A DNA stretch of 31,463 bases from JOPF133 sp052144935 (GTDB taxonomy: Bacteria > Acidobacteriota > Terriglobia > Bryobacterales > Bryobacteraceae). Positions 7,200 to 15,969 of the stretch are shown piece after piece (the stretch's first letter is position 1; each line of letters opens with the position of its first letter). The notes beneath the pieces are model-generated. The model saw only the letters and a list, made by a program, of their open reading frames with translations. It made no database searches and had not been told where the DNA came from. Made by a program: the position numbers and the translations under genes. The stretch lies in contig JBKQPR010000202.1 of assembly GCA_052144935.1 (NCBI GenBank), positions 1 through 31,463 of the forward strand, written 5' to 3'.

Positions 7200-8399
7200 A
7201 TGAGATTACACAAGAGGATGACAGCCGTTTCGGCGCTGGCGTCGTTGCTGGGCATCCTCGTCACACCGCGATGGCTGCCGGCACAGCAGGCGGATCGCTT
7301 CGCGGCCGTCACGGCGCGGATCGAGGAGTTCGTCGATAAAGGCGAGATCGCCGGCGTCGTGACGCTCATCGCCACCAGGGATCGGATCATCCACCTCGGC
7401 GCAGCCGGCAAGTCGGACATGGCCAAGGATCGGAAGATGCAGACCGATGACATCTTCTGGATAGCCTCGATGACCAAGCCGATCACGGCTGTGTGCATCG
7501 CGATTCTAAAGGATGATGGCAAGCTGAGCTTTGACGACCCACTGGTAAAGCGGCTGCCGGAGTTCGCCGGCCTGATGGTGAACGAGAACGGCCGGACCGC
7601 CAGGCCATCTCGCCCTGTCACCCTGCGGGACGTGATGACGCACACGAGTGGGATTGGAGAGATGACCAATCGCGAGCCCCACCTCACGCTGGCCGAAACC
7701 AGCCGGAGACTGTCCGAGCAGCCGCTGCGCTTCCAGCCGGGCAGCCGTTGGGCGTACTCGACCGCGGGCATGGACGTGCTCGGGCGTGTGGTGGAAGTGA
7801 CCAGTGGGATGCCGTTTGACGAGTTCCTTCAGAAGCGTGTGCTCGACCCGTTGGGAATGCAGAACACCAGCTTCTGGATTGCGCCGGAAAAGGAATCGCG
7901 CTGGGCACACAGCTATCGCTGGAACCCGCAAGCCGCCAAGCTGGAAGAGACCACCGTCCCGTATCTTTACAACACGGCGGTGACGGACCGCCGGCGTCCG
8001 CCGCTCGGTGGGGCCGGGCTTTTCTCGACCGCCGGGGACATCGCCAGATTCTATCGGATGATGCTCAACCAGGGCGCTCTCCATGGCAAGCGCATCCTCA
8101 AGCCCGAGACCGTCGCGGAGATGACGCGCAACCAGACCGGTGCGCTCAACGCCCGGCCCGGGATGCCCTGGGGGCTGGGATTTTGCGTGGTGGAAGATCC
8201 GTCAAAGATGCCGGCCAACAGCGTCCTGTCACCCAATTCGTTCGGCCACGGAGGAGCATTCAGCACCGAGAGCTGGGCCGACCCGGCCAAGAACCTCATC
8301 TGGATTGTCATGTTTCAGCGCGACGGGAAAGGGAATCCCGACAATTCCGACGTGCGAATTGCCTTTCAGGAGGCTGCCGCGAAGGGACTCGGGCAGTGA
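7200..8399 (+). CDS. class C beta-lactamase-like serine hydrolase
   Basis: This encodes 399 residues with an N-terminal signal peptide (VSALASLLGILVTPRWLPAQ). The active-site motifs of the class C beta-lactamase/EstB/D-aminopeptidase superfamily are present in order: Ser90-Met-Thr-Lys93 (IASMTKPITAV), Tyr186-Ser-Thr (WAYSTAGMD, in place of Tyr-X-Asn) and His350-Gly-Gly (FGHGGAFSTESW). PLGMQNTSFWI and GGAGLFSTAGDIARF are also family hallmarks. The YST variant and the lipase-like surroundings favour an esterase or peptidase over true beta-lactam hydrolysis. The ATG at 7200 has no strong ribosome site; ATG 7218 is an alternative. It is divergent from the esterase gene with 87 bases between. Confidence 0.88.
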   Translation: MRLHKRMTAVSALASLLGILVTPRWLPAQQADRFAAVTARIEEFVDKGEIAGVVTLIATRDRIIHLGAAGKSDMAKDRKMQTDDIFWIASMTKPITAVCIAILKDDGKLSFDDPLVKRLPEFAGLMVNENGRTARPSRPVTLRDVMTHTSGIGEMTNREPHLTLAETSRRLSEQPLRFQPGSRWAYSTAGMDVLGRVVEVTSGMPFDEFLQKRVLDPLGMQNTSFWIAPEKESRWAHSYRWNPQAAKLEETTVPYLYNTAVTDRRRPPLGGAGLFSTAGDIARFYRMMLNQGALHGKRILKPETVAEMTRNQTGALNARPGMPWGLGFCVVEDPSKMPANSVLSPNSFGHGGAFSTESWADPAKNLIWIVMFQRDGKGNPDNSDVRIAFQEAAAKGLGQ

Positions 8400-8459
8400 G
8401 ACAGGCGCCAGAGTGCGGCCGCGCCCTTACTCCAGGCCCGCCTGCGCTACAATCCCTGC

Positions 8460-9254
8460 ATGCCTGACGTTGCTTCGTTATTCCGGCTGGATGGCCGTGT
8501 CGCGTTCGTAGCGGGCGCGGCTTCCGGCATAGGCCTGGCGGCCGCGGAAGGACTCGCCGCGGCGGGCGCCTTCACGATTTGCACCGATATCAACGGCCCA
8601 GGCGCCGAGAAGGCCGCCGCCGCGATTCGCGCCCACGGGGGCCAGGCGGAATCTTTTGCGCTGGATGTTACCGATTCGGCCGCGGTCGCCCAAGCTTTTC
8701 GCGCCATGGAAGAGAAACACGGGCAGATACACGCCGTGGTCGCCACGCCGGCGGTCAATATTCGCAAGCGGCTGCTGGACTACACCGCCGCCGATTTCGA
8801 CAAGGTCCTGCGGCTGAATCTTGCGGGCGGCTTCCACGTGCTCCAGGCCGCGGGGCGCCATATGCTCGCGAAGAAAAGCGGCAGCATCATTCTCTTCTCT
8901 TCGATGCGGGCCGTCACGGTGGAGCCCGGACAATCGATTTACGCGACCACCAAAGCGGGATTGATTCAGATGGTGCGCGGCCTGGCGGTGGAACTGGGCC
9001 CGGCCGGAGTCCGCGTCAACTGCATCGCTCCGGGCGTGGTGGAGACTCCCCTCACCGCCCCCATCAAGAGCCAGCCGGAGTGGTACCAGGCTTATGCCAA
9101 CCGGAACGCTCTAAACCGTTGGGCCACCGCCGGCGAAATGGCCGGGCCGGTGGTGTTTCTTGCCTCGGACGCCAGCAGCTACGTAACGGGCGCCGTGCTG
9201 TTTGTCGATGGCGGCTGGACCGCTATCGATGGGCGCTTCGCGCCACCTGTGTAA
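8460..9254 (+). CDS. SDR family NAD(P)-dependent oxidoreductase
   Basis: This encodes a 264-residue classical short-chain dehydrogenase/reductase. The cofactor loop is G19-A-A-S-G23-I-G25 with Ala in place of the usual Thr before it. Asp43 (CTDIN) at the end of the second strand favours NAD. The catalytic set is Asn120 (LRLNLAGG), Ser148 (ILFSSMRA), Tyr161 and Lys165 (YATTK). The substrate-loop start VNCIAPGVVETPL and the C-terminal YVTGAVLFVDGGW are canonical. The NNAG motif that usually follows the fourth strand reads ATPAVN here, an uncommon replacement. It follows the serine hydrolase stop by 60 bases on the same strand and could share its transcript. Substrate cannot be predicted. Confidence 0.9.
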   Translation: MPDVASLFRLDGRVAFVAGAASGIGLAAAEGLAAAGAFTICTDINGPGAEKAAAAIRAHGGQAESFALDVTDSAAVAQAFRAMEEKHGQIHAVVATPAVNIRKRLLDYTAADFDKVLRLNLAGGFHVLQAAGRHMLAKKSGSIILFSSMRAVTVEPGQSIYATTKAGLIQMVRGLAVELGPAGVRVNCIAPGVVETPLTAPIKSQPEWYQAYANRNALNRWATAGEMAGPVVFLASDASSYVTGAVLFVDGGWTAIDGRFAPPV

Positions 9255-9565
9255 CGCGGGACCCATTTAGAATCAATAACATGTCCCGGGTAAGCGGCGG
9301 ACCGGCGGGACAAGCTCCCAGGGGCCTGTGTTTGCGTCCATCGCCAGTTGGCGCTACCGATCGGCGCGGCGACCGAGTCCCCCGGAACATTCAAAGACTG
9401 CTGTGTTCCAGCCGATAAGAGCTACGAGGGATTTGTACGATAACCCCGTCCGAAGTCACGATCTACGCGCAGCCGCTCGCGGACATCCTGACGGCGCATG
9501 CCGAATGGACGCTGGATCCGGCTCGCGGACGCCGCTGCCGGTTCAGGAACGTAACGCTGAACGAG

Positions 9566-10381
9566 GTGGAAATGCGGAAGGCCAACCTCAGCCGAGCGTG
9601 CTTCGATGGGGTGATGCTGGTCGAGGCCGACCTGTCGGACGCCGATCTCGACAGCGCCGAGTTGAATTCGGTGGACTTTGGGGGAGCGCTGCTCAGTGGC
9701 GCCGACTTCACACGTGCACAGATCCATCATGTGGACTTCCTGCGGAGCTATCTGTACGCTGCCCACTTTGTCGAAGCCAGGATCGATGGCGCAAGTTTCC
9801 GCCAGGCCCGGCTGGAAAAGGCGGCTTTTCAGGATGCGGCGATCACACACACCGATCTGGCGGGGGCGACTCTCAAGGGAGCCTTGCTCCACGGCGCCAA
9901 ACTCGCCGTGTGCGATTTCTCCAGTGCCAACATGGAAGGTGCTCAACTGCCTCGCGTGCGCGCGGGGCAATGCCGGTTTGTGGGCGCGACCGGCCGCGAT
10001 GTGAACCTCTCGTACAGCCGCTTGAACGACTGCGACCTGTCCGGGGCCGAACTGTACAACGCCAAGTTCAACAACGCCTGTATGGAGGCCACCCGGCTCG
10101 TCAATGCCGATTTGAGCGGGGCGGATTTCCGCGAAGCATCTCTGGGTGGAAGCGATTTCTCTCAAGCCGTCTTGAGGAGTGTGCGGATGGCCGGAGCAAA
10201 TCTGCTAGGGACAGACCTTTGCGGAGCCGACTTAACCGGCGCAAGAGACCTCACGCCCCAACAGTTGCAGCAAGCGCGCACGGACGCATGTACCATTCTG
10301 CCGAACGGCAGCCGCGGCCCCTACGTCAGGTTCTCCGGAGCCGAGAGGTCTAACATCGACCGTGGCCGGGGCTGGACGTGA
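9566..10381 (+). CDS. pentapeptide-repeat protein (true start probably upstream)
   Basis: From the GTG at 9566 this encodes 271 residues made of consecutive A(D/N)LXX-type pentapeptides (ANLSRACFDG, ADLSDADLDS, GADFTRAQIHHVDF, and so on to GADLTGARDL), which fold as a right-handed quadrilateral beta helix. It ends with the family's C-terminal pattern DLTPQQLQQARTDACTILPNG. No ribosome site precedes the GTG. The same frame stays open upstream to a TAA at 9416-9418 and reads TPSEVTIYAQPLADILTAHAEW, then TLDPARGRRCRFRNVTLNEV. This resembles the short helical N-terminus common before pentapeptide stretches. No ATG, GTG or TTG occurs in that extension; the best placed codon is ATA at 9440, nine bases after GAGGG. 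Function unknown; such proteins often act as structural or DNA-mimic factors. Confidence 0.8.
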   Translation: MEMRKANLSRACFDGVMLVEADLSDADLDSAELNSVDFGGALLSGADFTRAQIHHVDFLRSYLYAAHFVEARIDGASFRQARLEKAAFQDAAITHTDLAGATLKGALLHGAKLAVCDFSSANMEGAQLPRVRAGQCRFVGATGRDVNLSYSRLNDCDLSGAELYNAKFNNACMEATRLVNADLSGADFREASLGGSDFSQAVLRSVRMAGANLLGTDLCGADLTGARDLTPQQLQQARTDACTILPNGSRGPYVRFSGAERSNIDRGRGWT

Positions 10382-10467
10382 TCCCCGCGGGCTTCGCGCC
10401 CCGCCGTCAAGACGCCCCGCCCGCCGTCATTCCGACTTCTGCCTCCCGACTCCTGTCTTCCGCTCTC

Positions 10468-13074
10468 TTACCGCTGCCTCCTCTCTTCCGTCTCGGGCTT
10501 TCCCGCTCCTGCGCCCTTCACATATTTATCGAACCACTGGAACTTCTCCCATAACACGGTCTCGATGGTCTCCTTGCCGCGGTACCCATGCGCCTCATAC
10601 GGGAGAAACACCAGTCTTACCGTTCCGCCGTTGCCGCGCACGGCCTCGTACATACGCTCGGATTGAATGGGGAAAGTGCCGTCGTTATCGTCCATCTCGC
10701 CGTGAATGAGCAACAAGGGAGCCTTGATCTTATCCGCGTACATGAATGGCGACATTTTCAAGTAAGTTTCGGGCGCCTGCCAGATCGTACGCCGCTCGTT
10801 CTGGAAACCGAACGGGGTTAGCGTGCGGTTGGGCGCGCCGCTCTCCGCGATCCCCGCTTTGAACAGGTCGCATTGAGCCAGCAGGTTGTCGGTCATGAAG
10901 GCGCCGTAGCTGTGGCCGCCCACGCCCACGCGGGAGCGATCCGTAACTCCCATCTCCACCGCCTTGTCGATCGCCGCCTTGGCGTCGGCCACCACCTGCT
11001 CGACGAAATGGTCGTTCACCGTGCGCCGGTCGCCCACAATCGGCATGGAGGCGTTGTCCAGCACGGCGTACCCTTCCAGTGCGAAGAAGATTTCGGAGTA
11101 GCCGCCAACCTCGGTGAAACGCCTGGTGGATCCGCTGACCTCGCCCGCCGAAGCGGCGTCCTCGAATTCACGCGGATAGGCCCACACCACCGTGGGCAGG
11201 CGCGTGCCCGGCCGATAATCCGGCGGCAGATACAGTACGAACGACATATCCACGCCGTCCGGCCGCTTGTAAGTGACCAGCTCCTTCGATACCTTGCGCA
11301 TGATCGGCTGCGGATCGGGATAGTGAGTGATGGCCGAAACCTGGCCGGCCGGTGTGCGCACATAGTAATTCGGCGGCTCCGTGGGACTCTCGCGCCGCGT
11401 CAGCAACTTATCGCCGTGCGCGTCGAGTATGGCGTCCACCACTTCATAGTGATCGTCGTCGCACCTAAACAGCGGCGCGGTTTCCTTGGTGGCCAGGTTA
11501 TAGCGGTTCAGGAACGGGTGGTCGCCGGTGGGCGAGGCGCCCGTGCCGCTGAGGAAGACGTTGCCGCCATCCAGAATGACCACCCGCTCGCCGCTGCCCG
11601 TTGATTTTTCGAGCGGCCGCCCGGGATCCGTGTAGCGGCTGCCGGCGCTGCGCACCCACAGCGGTTTGGGCGGGTCTTTGGGATGGTCCAGATCCACCAG
11701 CAAGGCCGGTTGCGGACCGCGTCCGCCCGCCCCGCGCCCGGCGCCACCGCCACCGGCGCCGCCACGTCCGCCGCCCCCCGCGTCGATGATCACGGTGTGC
11801 CCGTTTTCGGTGAACATCAGGCCGGGAAGCCGCCGGTCGATTTCGAAGATCGGCTGCGGATCGCCCGCAAAGGGCGCTTTGATCGCCAGCACCTTGTCAT
11901 GCTCGGGCTGCGCCGGCATGGCGTTCGGAGCACCGCTGGCATTGCCCGCCCCGCCGCCTCGCGTTCCGCCCCGCGCGCCCCGTCCCGGCCCGCCCGTCCC
12001 TTCGAACCACACCAGCGTGGCCGGTTCGTTGGGCCGCCACCCCAGGTTGCGCGGCCCCACCGCCGGCGCGGCATCCGGTTCGTCGTCCGTGGGCGCACCC
12101 GCGCCGCCGCGTCCCGCTCCCAGCGGCAGGCTGGCCATCTTCCGCAGCACCTTGCCCGTGCGGTCCCAGATCTCGATTTCCTTCGGGAAACTCCGCGCCG
12201 GATAGGAGTACGAGAACGGCCGGTGAATCGTCGTGACGATGAAATATTGGCCATCCGGCGACATGCGCGCGGATTCGAAAATGGCGGGCTTCCCGATGGG
12301 CGCCAGGGCCCCCGAGTTCATATCCACGACGCCGAGTTGCGCCGTGGCGTAGTATTCGAAAAGATCTTCGTCGTGCGGGTTTTGCAGCAGGTCCTCGAAG
12401 GTGCGCGCACCGCGTCCGCCGCCCAGGCTTTCCGAAATGTGCGGCCCCGGCGGGACCTTCGGCGCGGGAGGCTCGGCCCCCCGATTGGCCCGCACGGCGT
12501 CGACCAGCAGGCTCTTGCCATCGGGCAGCCACTGCGCGCTGCCGCCTCCTCCGAATCCGCCGCGGCCTCCGCCTCCCCCGCGGCCTCCGCCCAGCACTTC
12601 GTTCAGTTTGATCCCGGCCAGCTTATGAGTCTTACCCGTAGCGGTCTCGCCGATCCAGAGTTCGATGCCGTTCGGTGTCGAGTTGGTAAAAGCAAAATGG
12701 CTGCCGTCGGGACTCCAGCCCGCTCCGCCCAGCTTGGGGTTCGCGGGCAGCCCTACTTTGATCACGGTGCCTTCCGGAATCCGCCGCAGCACCAGGCTGG
12801 AATTGAACACCGTGTTGTGCAATCCGTTGGTCGCCGGATTGATGCGGATTCCGCCCAGCCGGTACATCGGCTCGGCCAGTTCGGAAATCGGCGGGTAGCG
12901 AACGGGGCTTCCCTCCATTGCGTAGGTATGAGTCGGGCTCATGGAGAGCACTGGCGTGGTTGGTGAATTCAGGATCTCCATCACCTCTTTGGGTGGTTTT
13001 TGGTAGGTATCCGCGGCTGCCAGCAATAGCGGCAGGCAGAGAAGCAGGGAAGCGGCTGTAATTCGGCGTCTCAT
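10468..13074 (-). CDS. secreted S9 family (prolyl oligopeptidase-like) serine peptidase
   Basis: This encodes 868 residues. A signal peptide (ITAASLLLCLPLLLAAA) leads into a long beta-propeller region with WD-like repeats (GWSPDGSHFAFTNS, QWLPDGKSLLVDA, ARMSPDGQYFIVTT). The C-terminal alpha/beta-hydrolase domain carries the catalytic triad: Ser722 in GVGGHSYGAF, Asp795/796 in HGEMDDNDGTF and His829 in LPYEAHGYRG. The arrangement matches exported acidobacterial S9 peptidases that degrade peptides outside the cytoplasm. Three Gly/Arg-rich stretches interrupt the propeller at about residues 162-178, 360-385 and 430-455; they look like flexible loops. It is divergent from the phosphoketolase gene. 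A consensus-like promoter lies only a few bases before the ATG, so the mRNA leader would be very short. Confidence 0.9.
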   Translation of the reverse strand: MRRRITAASLLLCLPLLLAAADTYQKPPKEVMEILNSPTTPVLSMSPTHTYAMEGSPVRYPPISELAEPMYRLGGIRINPATNGLHNTVFNSSLVLRRIPEGTVIKVGLPANPKLGGAGWSPDGSHFAFTNSTPNGIELWIGETATGKTHKLAGIKLNEVLGGGRGGGGGRGGFGGGGSAQWLPDGKSLLVDAVRANRGAEPPAPKVPPGPHISESLGGGRGARTFEDLLQNPHDEDLFEYYATAQLGVVDMNSGALAPIGKPAIFESARMSPDGQYFIVTTIHRPFSYSYPARSFPKEIEIWDRTGKVLRKMASLPLGAGRGGAGAPTDDEPDAAPAVGPRNLGWRPNEPATLVWFEGTGGPGRGARGGTRGGGAGNASGAPNAMPAQPEHDKVLAIKAPFAGDPQPIFEIDRRLPGLMFTENGHTVIIDAGGGGRGGAGGGGAGRGAGGRGPQPALLVDLDHPKDPPKPLWVRSAGSRYTDPGRPLEKSTGSGERVVILDGGNVFLSGTGASPTGDHPFLNRYNLATKETAPLFRCDDDHYEVVDAILDAHGDKLLTRRESPTEPPNYYVRTPAGQVSAITHYPDPQPIMRKVSKELVTYKRPDGVDMSFVLYLPPDYRPGTRLPTVVWAYPREFEDAASAGEVSGSTRRFTEVGGYSEIFFALEGYAVLDNASMPIVGDRRTVNDHFVEQVVADAKAAIDKAVEMGVTDRSRVGVGGHSYGAFMTDNLLAQCDLFKAGIAESGAPNRTLTPFGFQNERRTIWQAPETYLKMSPFMYADKIKAPLLLIHGEMDDNDGTFPIQSERMYEAVRGNGGTVRLVFLPYEAHGYRGKETIETVLWEKFQWFDKYVKGAGAGKPETEERRQR

Positions 13075-13397
13075 AAGCGATTACGGCAAATGTAGGGGAA
13101 GTTCGCCGGAATGTCAACAGTGAACAACCGTAAACCATCACCTGGACACCGGCGGGCCAGAAAATTGGTCCCCGAAAATCCTCGACAGGGGGCGGCCAGC
13201 CCTGATTTCCCGATCCGTGCAAAAGATATTCGCAGCGTTTCCTGTACTGGCGGAGTGGCTCACAGTGGCGTGCCAAGCCGGGCCCGGATCGCCCTACGGG
13301 ACCATGTTGTCCGCAGCCTGGCTGTTCGCGAGCGCCGTGTGACATTCTGTAACCATTCCAGGCGCGCGACTCTGGCATCATAAAGTGAGGAACTTCT
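13075..13397. other. divergent intergenic region of 323 bases
   Basis: This stretch separates the S9 peptidase and phosphoketolase genes. It contains the minus-strand promoter described separately and a GAGG ribosome site about eight bases before the phosphoketolase ATG. I found no clear plus-strand promoter hexamers, RNA gene or strong hairpin. Confidence 0.5.
13089..13117 (-). promoter_or_regulatory. sigma70-type promoter for the S9 peptidase gene
   Basis: Read on the minus strand, TTGACA (13117-13112) is followed after exactly 17 bases by TACATT (13094-13089, four of six -10 consensus bases). Transcription would start near 13082, only about 8 bases before the ATG at 13074. The message would then be nearly leaderless and without a Shine-Dalgarno. 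Confidence 0.5.
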
Positions 13398-15794
13398 ATG
13401 ACCACTGTCCCGACGATTCCCACCCAAGCCCAAGAGCTTCCCGCGCTGAGCGCCGAGGAACTGCGCAAGATGGATGCGTACTGGCGCGCCGCGAATTATC
13501 TGTCGGTCGGACAGATCTACCTCTACGACAACCCGCTGCTCAAAGAGCCGCTGACACTCGAGCACATCAAGCCGCGCCTGCTGGGCCACTGGGGCACCAC
13601 GCCGGGACTCAACTTCATCTACGTCCACTGCAACCGGCTGATCCGGAAATACGATCTCGACATGATCTACGTGGCCGGGCCGGGCCACGGCGGTCCGGGG
13701 GTCGTGGCCAACACGTACCTGGAGGGCACTTACAGCGAGATTTACTCGCACGTGCCGCAAAACGAAGCCGGCATGAAGCGGCTGTTCACGCAGTTTTCGT
13801 TCCCCGGCGGCATCCCCAGCCACGTGGCGCCGGAAACGCCCGGCTCGATTCACGAAGGCGGTGAGCTGGGTTATTCGCTGCTGCATGCCTATGGCGCGGT
13901 GTTCGACAATCCGGACCTCACGGTGTGCTGCGTGGTGGGCGATGGCGAGGCGGAAACCGGCCCGTTGGCCACCAGTTGGCACTCCAACAAATTCCTCAAC
14001 CCGGCGCGCGATGGCGCCGTGCTGCCCATCCTGCATTTGAACGGCTACAAGATCGCCGGCCCCACCGTGCTGGCGCGCATGAGCCACCAGGAATTGAGCG
14101 ATCTGCTGGAAGGCTACGGATACAAGCCCTACTTCGTGGAAGGCGACGATCCTCCGGAGATGCACCAGCAAATGGCCCGCACGCTGGACGCGGTCGTCGC
14201 GGAGATTCAGTCGATCCAGCACGAGGCGCGTGCGCACGGGTTCACCGGGCGGCGGCCGTTTCCGATGGTGGTATTGCGCAGTCCCAAGGGCTGGACAGGT
14301 CCCAAGTTCGTCGACGGCGTGCAGATGGAGGGCACTTTCCGTGCGCACCAGGTGCCGCTCACGGATTTCGAAACCAAGCCGGACCACATCCGCATGCTCG
14401 AAGAGTGGATGAAGAGCTACCGGCCCGAAGAGCTGTTCGATTCCGCAGGCAAGCTGATTGCGGAATTGGCGGAACTGCCGCCCGAGGGCGAGCGGCGCAT
14501 GAGCGCCAACCCGCACGCCAACGGCGGTCTGCTGCTAAAGGATCTGGTGCTGCCCGAATTCTGCGACTACGCTGTGGATGTGCCCAAGCCCGGCGCCGTG
14601 ACTGCGGAGGCCACCCGCGTGTTGGGCCACTTCCTGCGGGACGCGATGAAGCTCAATATGGGCCCGGCGAACTTCCGGGTGATGGGTCCCGATGAGACCG
14701 CTTCCAACCGCCTGGAGGCGCTGTTCGAGGTGACCAATCGCGTCACCACCGAGACCATTCTGCCCACCGACGATCATGAGGCGCCCGACGGCCGCGTCAT
14801 GGAGGTGCTCAGCGAGCACATGTGCCAGGGCTGGCTGGAGGGCTACCTGCTCACCGGCCGCCACGGTTTCTTCTCCTGCTACGAAGCCTTTGTCCACATC
14901 GTCGACTCCATGTTCAACCAGCACGCCAAGTGGTTGAAGACCACCCGCCAGATTCCCTGGCGGCGGCCCATCGCTTCGCTGAACTACCTGCTCACCTCGC
15001 ACGTCTGGCGTCAGGACCACAACGGCTTCAGCCACCAGGATCCCGGCTTCATCGATCACGTGGTGAACAAGAAGGCCGACGTGGTGCGGGTGTATCTGCC
15101 GCCCGACGCCAATACGCTGCTTTCCGTGGCCGACCATTGCCTGCGCAGCCGCAACTACGTGAACCTGATCGTGGCCGGCAAGCAGCCCGCGCTTCAGTGG
15201 CTCGATATGGAATCCGCCATCCGTCACTGCACCGAGGGCCTGGGCATTTGGGGATGGGCGAGCAACGACCAGGGCGGCGAGCCAGACGTGGTGATGGCCT
15301 GCTGCGGCGATGTCCCCACGCTCGAAACCCTGGCCGCGGTGGACTTGCTGCGGCAAAACCTGCCGGATTTGAGAATCCGCGTGGTGAACGTGGTGGACCT
15401 GATGACCCTGCAGCCCTCCACGGAGCATCCCCACGGCCTATCCGACCGCGACTTCGACTCCATCTTCACCGCCGACAAACCCGTGGTCTTCGCGTTTCAC
15501 GGCTATCCGTGGCTGATCCACCGGCTCACTTACCGCCGCACCAACCACGACAACCTCCACGTGCGAGGGTACAAAGAGGAAGGCACTACCACTACGCCTT
15601 TCGATATGACGGTGGTGAACGACCTGGACCGTTACCACCTGGCCGGCGACGTAGTGGATCGGGTGCCGCGTGTGCGTTGCCTGGCGGGCCACTTCAAGCA
15701 ATTCCTGCGCGACAAGCTGATCGATCACAAGCGCTACATCGTGAAGCACGGCGAGGATCTGCCGGAGGTGCGCAACTGGTCGTGGCCCTATTGA
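13398..15794 (+). CDS. xfp: phosphoketolase (xylulose-5-P/fructose-6-P)
   Basis: This encodes 798 residues, full length for the family. Thiamine-diphosphate enzymes of this type split xylulose 5-phosphate or fructose 6-phosphate with phosphate into acetyl phosphate plus glyceraldehyde 3-phosphate or erythrose 4-phosphate in the cytoplasm. Signatures: LLGHWGTTPGLNFIYVH with His64, AGPGHGGPGVVANTYLEGTY at about 94-113, FPGGIPSHVAPETPGSIHEG, and the ThDP/Mg loop GDGEAETG at 181-188. The C-terminal half has RWDHNGFSHQDPG-like (VWRQDHNGFSHQDPGF) and the phosphate-binding YVNLIVAGKQP. The ATG at 13398 starts directly before the usual N-terminus. There is no acetate kinase gene beside it; a pgi remnant lies about 1.4 kb downstream, which hints at a former sugar-phosphate gene group. 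Whether it prefers the five- or six-carbon substrate cannot be read from sequence. Confidence 0.95.
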   Translation: MTTVPTIPTQAQELPALSAEELRKMDAYWRAANYLSVGQIYLYDNPLLKEPLTLEHIKPRLLGHWGTTPGLNFIYVHCNRLIRKYDLDMIYVAGPGHGGPGVVANTYLEGTYSEIYSHVPQNEAGMKRLFTQFSFPGGIPSHVAPETPGSIHEGGELGYSLLHAYGAVFDNPDLTVCCVVGDGEAETGPLATSWHSNKFLNPARDGAVLPILHLNGYKIAGPTVLARMSHQELSDLLEGYGYKPYFVEGDDPPEMHQQMARTLDAVVAEIQSIQHEARAHGFTGRRPFPMVVLRSPKGWTGPKFVDGVQMEGTFRAHQVPLTDFETKPDHIRMLEEWMKSYRPEELFDSAGKLIAELAELPPEGERRMSANPHANGGLLLKDLVLPEFCDYAVDVPKPGAVTAEATRVLGHFLRDAMKLNMGPANFRVMGPDETASNRLEALFEVTNRVTTETILPTDDHEAPDGRVMEVLSEHMCQGWLEGYLLTGRHGFFSCYEAFVHIVDSMFNQHAKWLKTTRQIPWRRPIASLNYLLTSHVWRQDHNGFSHQDPGFIDHVVNKKADVVRVYLPPDANTLLSVADHCLRSRNYVNLIVAGKQPALQWLDMESAIRHCTEGLGIWGWASNDQGGEPDVVMACCGDVPTLETLAAVDLLRQNLPDLRIRVVNVVDLMTLQPSTEHPHGLSDRDFDSIFTADKPVVFAFHGYPWLIHRLTYRRTNHDNLHVRGYKEEGTTTTPFDMTVVNDLDRYHLAGDVVDRVPRVRCLAGHFKQFLRDKLIDHKRYIVKHGEDLPEVRNWSWPY

Positions 15795-15834
15795 AGCCAG
15801 GCCGAGCCGGCGGCGACGTTGTTGTCTGCGCTAG

Positions 15835-15901
15835 AACCGCTCTCTTACGTTCGCGGCTCCGCACGGCGCCGGCTCAGAGCCGCGAACGTAAGAGAGCGGT
15901 T
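15835..15901. repeat. perfect 25-bp inverted repeat between convergent genes
   Basis: Arm 1 (15835-15859, beginning AACCGCTCTCTTACGTTCG) and arm 2 (15877-15901) are exact inverted repeats around a 17-base loop (CGCACGGCGCCGGCTCA). The arms match the dispersed family seen at 771, 2467 and 26778. It lies 41 bases after the phosphoketolase stop and 69 bases from the stop of the convergent PilZ-HU gene. As RNA it would form a very stable hairpin on either strand, suitable for termination or for blocking 3' exonucleases. No T-run follows. Confidence 0.75.
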
Positions 15902-15969
15902 GCGCAATTATTTATGACGTTCTGTTTAGTGTCAGCCGATCTTGTGGATCGGTTTGTCGGGAGCCTGTT

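Noticed and set aside
7200..8399. Antibiotic-resistance beta-lactamase
   Set aside because: The catalytic motifs are shared by many esterases and peptidases of the fold, and the YST variant does not support a specific resistance claim.
11683..12966. 427-codon plus-strand frame opposite the S9 peptidase
   Set aside because: Its composition is Arg/His/Pro-rich and mirrors the Gly-rich peptidase sequence; there is no ribosome site or domain.
15835..15901. Transposon terminal repeats or attachment site
   Set aside because: The arms are only 17 bases apart with nothing between them, no target duplication is visible, and the family recurs at gene ends.
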